A stretch of DNA of 7,545 nt from positions 1 through 7,545 of the forward strand of contig CAIVBX010000215.1 in NCBI GenBank assembly GCA_903904275.1, in the 5' to 3' direction. Below, piece by piece: positions 5,996 through 7,545 of this stretch. The notes under the pieces are model-generated. The model did no database searches and had not been told where the DNA came from. It saw nothing but the letters and a program-made list of their open reading frames with translations. The DNA is from an uncultured Pseudomonadota bacterium. GTDB lineage: Bacteria; Pseudomonadota; Gammaproteobacteria; Methylococcales; Methylomonadaceae. The translations under genes were made by a program, and so were the position numbers. Position 1 is the stretch's first letter. The number at the start of each line of letters is the position of its first letter.

Positions 5996-6071
5996 TTGAC
6001 CTGTAATTTTTTGGTCAAGCAATAGTGCGTTTTGATATGATTGCGACCGATTACTTAACCGTCGGGGTTAA
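5996..6071. promoter_or_regulatory. Two inverted repeats just upstream of the integrase start
   Basis: TTGACC (5996-6001) and GGTCAA (6013-6018) form one perfect inverted repeat with an 11-base gap, immediately before the integrase ATG. TTAACC (6055-6060) and GGTTAA (6066-6071) form another with a 5-base gap. The similar arm sequences suggest binding by one regulator, or integrase autoregulation. No confident -10/-35 pair is seen. Chance is possible because the arms are only six bases long. Confidence 0.35.
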
Positions 6072-6074
6072 TGA

Positions 6075-6114
6075 AAAACAGGCTTGTTTGCGTTGGTAGC
6101 GCGGCAAGCCTTTT
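6075..6114. terminator. Possible bidirectional terminator between att and integrase
   Basis: AGGCTTG (6080-6086) pairs with CAAGCCT (6105-6111) around an 18-base loop. TTTT follows on the plus strand (6111-6114) and TTTTT on the minus strand (6079-6075). The loop is long and the stem short, so efficiency is doubtful. It would insulate the integrase gene from read-through entering from the att side. Confidence 0.4.
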
Positions 6115-6140
6115 GTTTGTGTGGCATTCAGTATAAATCC

Positions 6141-6162
6141 TTGTCCCATTTTTGTCCCATTT
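6141..6162. repeat. Tandem TTGTCCCATTT pair, probable integrase arm sites
   Basis: Two adjacent identical 11-mers, TTGTCCCATTT, occupy 6141-6151 and 6152-6162, between the integrase gene and the att core. Short direct repeats in this position are the usual form of arm-type binding sites for the N-terminal domain of phage integrases. The rest of 6115-6285 is A/T-rich and holds no gene I can support. Confidence 0.6.
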
Positions 6163-6285
6163 CGATATAAAAAACGGTAATAAATGGTAACAAGCGAGAA
6201 CACGTCTATTTTGTAGAAGTCTTGAATTTAGGGGGTTTTGATGTTGTACGGTGTTATGGTTTATTGCAGAAAAAACGGTTTATTA

Positions 6286-6332
6286 GATTCGTAATCAGTA
6301 GGTCGTGCGTTCGACTTCCGTCATTGGCTCCA
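6286..6332 (+). other. tRNA-Thr(CGT) 3' fragment, probable att site of element 1
   Basis: From GATTCGTAATCAG (6286-6298) through TTCGACT (T-loop, about 6310-6316) to CATTGGC plus TCCA (6322-6332), this stretch follows the 3' half of a threonine tRNA with anticodon CGT (6290-6292). No matching 5' half precedes it: the bases before 6286 cannot form the anticodon stem, D arm or acceptor partner. The T-arm pairing is poor, as expected for an unused copy. I read it as the distal att repeat left when the element inserted into a tRNA-Thr gene. The intact tRNA should lie beyond the left edge of the window. It matches the position expected for the integrase and arm-type repeats. Confidence 0.78.
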
Positions 6333-6341
6333 GTAAAATCA

Positions 6342-6375
6342 AGCCCTGTGTCGAATTACGTTAACAGGGCTTTTT
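6342..6375 (+). terminator. Intrinsic terminator after the tRNA-Thr fragment
   Basis: AGCCCTGT (6342-6349) pairs perfectly with ACAGGGCT (6364-6371) around a 14-base loop and is followed by TTTTT (6371-6375). It is on the tRNA strand nine bases after CCA, so it is best read as the original host tRNA terminator, separated from the functional gene by the insertion. Confidence 0.8.
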
Positions 6376-6388
6376 ACTTGTGGTCACT

Positions 6389-6562
6389 TTAGTTTTTCAC
6401 TCCCATCTTAAAAAAATCATCAATGTCGGTTTCCTTCCATCTTTTTGGTTGTTGAATTGCTGGTCGAGGAAAATCTCCTCTTTTTCTCATACGCCAGAAC
6501 GTCGCATTTGAAATACCTAATTTTTTAACAACATCATTTACATCGATATAGTCTTGTCTAAT
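6389..6562 (-). pseudogene. AlpA-like HTH regulator with ATT in place of a start codon
   Basis: A 57-residue frame reads (I)RQDYIDVNDVVKKLGISN, then TFWRMRKRGDFPRP, then RWKETDIDDFF. This is the compact MerR/AlpA-type DNA-binding fold: helix-turn-helix, then a wing with the RW dipeptide and a final DI-DDF helix. AlpA relatives are satellite and prophage regulators or excisionases. An excellent ribosome site, AAGGAG, lies seven bases before the ATT codon at 6560-6562, exactly where ATG is expected, so the start codon is probably lost by a single G-to-T change. ATT can initiate rarely (as in infC), so weak expression remains possible. The frame is otherwise undamaged. It is the last of three minus-strand genes of the decayed second element. 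Confidence 0.72.
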
Positions 6563-6610
6563 TTTTATACTCCTTGTTAAGCAGCTAAAGAATTGCCGAT
6601 AAATTTAGGT

Positions 6611-6789
6611 TCATTTGAATAACCGCTCTTTGGCAATAGCTATTTGCTCAAATCGAAAGGATTCAACACATTCGAAGTCTGTTTTTTTCGCGGGTATCGT
6701 GAAACCTTTGCCCCAGTTAGTTTTCACACGAGGTTTTAATCTCAATCTGTCCATTTTTTGTTGATGATGACGCGTTGTTGTTCGTTCAT
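6611..6789 (-). pseudogene. Small unknown gene with a one-base loss in an A-run
   Basis: From the ATG at 6787-6789 the protein reads MNEQQRVIINKK, then hits TGA at 6742-6744. Adding one A to the six-A run (6754-6759) restores a continuous 59-residue protein: KKMDRLRLKPRVKTNWGKG, then FTIPAKKTDFECVESF, ending AIAKERLFK. The 179-base length plus one is divisible by three, supporting this. I do not recognise the family; it is basic and small. Its ATG overlaps the previous gene's TGA (ATGA), a coupled pair typical of phage or satellite operons. The lesion may be real decay or a homopolymer sequencing error. Confidence 0.6.
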
Positions 6790-7264
6790 GCGTTCCCCCA
6801 AGCGATAAAAGAGAGGTTATCAAAATCATCGGAGGAGTCCGACGGAAGCGCGTTGCTATCAATCACCACGCTATTCGCGCTACGACTACAAAACGCATTA
6901 AATTCTTTGGCTAATTCGCGCCCAGTTTTTTACCTTCGTCTAAGGCGCGTTCAACAGCTTCTCCGTACACTACTGATTTATCTGCATCGGGAACTTTTCC
7001 AAGTGGGCGTAAATGACTTTCAGGAATATCGCTTGCGCCAATTGGCTCAATAATTTGTTGAATGCGAGAAGCGGTTGCCAATCAGTCTAGGTATTGACAA
7101 CCATAACCCCATTCAGTTTCACCATATTCTGCCCAACTTTCATAACCTAAAATTTTCCAACCTTTGCGGTCGCGCATTTCAATCAAACTTGAACGCATGA
7201 CACTTTCAAGAGCTTTAAGTTCGGCGTGTTTGACTTGTGCTTCTTCGAGCGTCAGCTAACGCAT
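6786..7264 (-). pseudogene. Decayed plasmid/phage-type protein with stops and a frameshift
   Basis: About 159 residues can be reconstructed on the minus strand: LTLEEAQVKHAELKALESVM, IEMRDRKGWKILGYESWAEY, then LATASRIQQIIEPIG, PESHLRPLGKVPD and RELAKEFNAFCSRSA. The pattern of an ESW-Y block, a helical segment and a LRPL segment is one I associate with DNA-binding proteins of phages and plasmids, but I cannot name the family. Lesions: TAG (7256-7258) two codons after a possible ATG, an in-frame TGA (7082-7084) where the context suggests CGA arginine, and a one-base loss in a six-T run (6926-6931) that leads to TAG at 6911-6913. Restoring one base makes the 479-base span divisible by three. The downstream gene start overlaps its stop. 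Confidence 0.6.
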
Positions 7265-7314
7265 CATAATTTGGAGTGATAATGTAGCTATATCAACAGT
7301 ATTTGGAATTCCGT

Positions 7315-7545
7315 ATGGCATACCCAGCTCAATTTAGAAAAAACTTCTTTCAATCATGGAAAAAGAAGGACTAACAATAGAAGAAGGCGCAAAACGTTTC
7401 GCAGTAGGGAAAGTGAGTATTTCACATTGAAAAAACAATCTAAACCCGATTTAAAACGTAAAATTGACATGGATGCGTTAAAAAAAGAGGTTGAACTGAA
7501 TCCAGATAGCTTTATTTATGAACGAGCCGAGCGTTTTTTTGTGAG
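7315..7545 (+). pseudogene. IS630-type transposase, 5' fragment with two frameshifts
   Basis: The ATG at 7315-7317 opens MAYPAQFRKN. After a one-base loss in the AAAAAAC/TTC stretch the frame continues IMEKEGLTIEEGAKRFAVGK and SISH. After a second one-base loss at the following tryptophan codon (about 7428-7430) it continues KKQSKPDLKRKIDMDALKKE, then YERAERFFVS, to the window edge. The MAY-FRKK start, the KEG-ERF helix-turn-helix and the KIDMDALKKEVE linker are typical of the N-terminal DNA-binding half of IS630/Tc1-mariner-type transposases. The catalytic DDE part is outside the window. The copy is dead unless the indels are sequencing errors. Terminal repeats cannot be defined from one end. 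Confidence 0.75.

Noticed and set aside
6286..6332. Complete functional tRNA-Thr gene
   Set aside because: There is no 5' half: the upstream bases do not supply an acceptor strand, D arm or full anticodon stem.
6790..6862. Longer start for the small gene at 6611-6789
   Set aside because: The extra 24 codons are an out-of-frame reading of the end of the upstream gene; the ATGA overlap at 6786-6789 gives a better start.
6775..7053. Plus-strand open frame of 92 codons
   Set aside because: It is antisense to the decayed gene at 6786-7264, whose reconstructed protein and coupled overlap with the next gene make the minus strand the coding one.
7082..7084. Alternative genetic code with UGA read as an amino acid
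   Set aside because: Other genes here use TGA as a normal stop at coupled junctions (2359-2361, 3571-3573, 4919-4921), and the other lesions are TAA, TAG or frameshifts.

Overview
The window looks like the integrase-proximal end of an integrated mobile element (a degenerate prophage, phage satellite or integrated plasmid) next to a second, more decayed element. The host is probably a low-to-middle GC gammaproteobacterium-like organism. I infer this only from protein family resemblance and from a tRNA-Thr(CGT) 3' fragment with an encoded CCA end; taxonomy is weakly supported.

Element 1 lies left of the tRNA fragment at 6286-6332, and every gene is on the minus strand. From right to left it holds: (a) a putative integrase arm-site pair (6141-6162); (b) a tyrosine recombinase (5989-4919) interrupted by one in-frame TAA; (c) two cargo genes chained to its 3' end, a 177-aa protein of unknown function and a HEPN-domain protein, closed by a strong terminator (3915-3947); (d) an array of CACCCTA/TAGGGTG operator-like palindromes (3846-3891); (e) a second operon of an excisionase-like 64-aa protein, a Rha/KilAC antirepressor-type regulator and two small unknown genes, closed by a terminator (2111-2152); (f) a DUF3987 replication-type ATPase (2031-457) with two mutually compensating frameshifts; and (g) the start of a DEAD/DEAH-type helicase running off the left edge.

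Two clusters of short iteron-like repeats flank the two small unknown genes and the DUF3987 gene. Cluster 1 (228-432) has 12 copies of TGTGTAG/CTACACA in both orientations. Cluster 2 (2667-2776) has 7 copies of TGTGTAA in one orientation. Many copies are 9-12 bp apart, and both clusters contain a related GC-rich AGCC/GGCT spacer. By analogy with the two-part ori/crr origin of satellite phage P4, I suggest they form the element's replication origin. This is the most interesting signal in the window.

Right of the att fragment and its terminator lies a graveyard: an AlpA-like gene with ATT where the start codon should be, two coupled small genes with single-base losses in A-runs and nonsense codons, and the 5' part of an IS630-type transposase with two frameshifts. 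This suggests successive insertions and decay at a tRNA-Thr hotspot. Some of the single-base losses could be sequencing error, but the nonsense substitutions cannot be explained by homopolymer miscalling.
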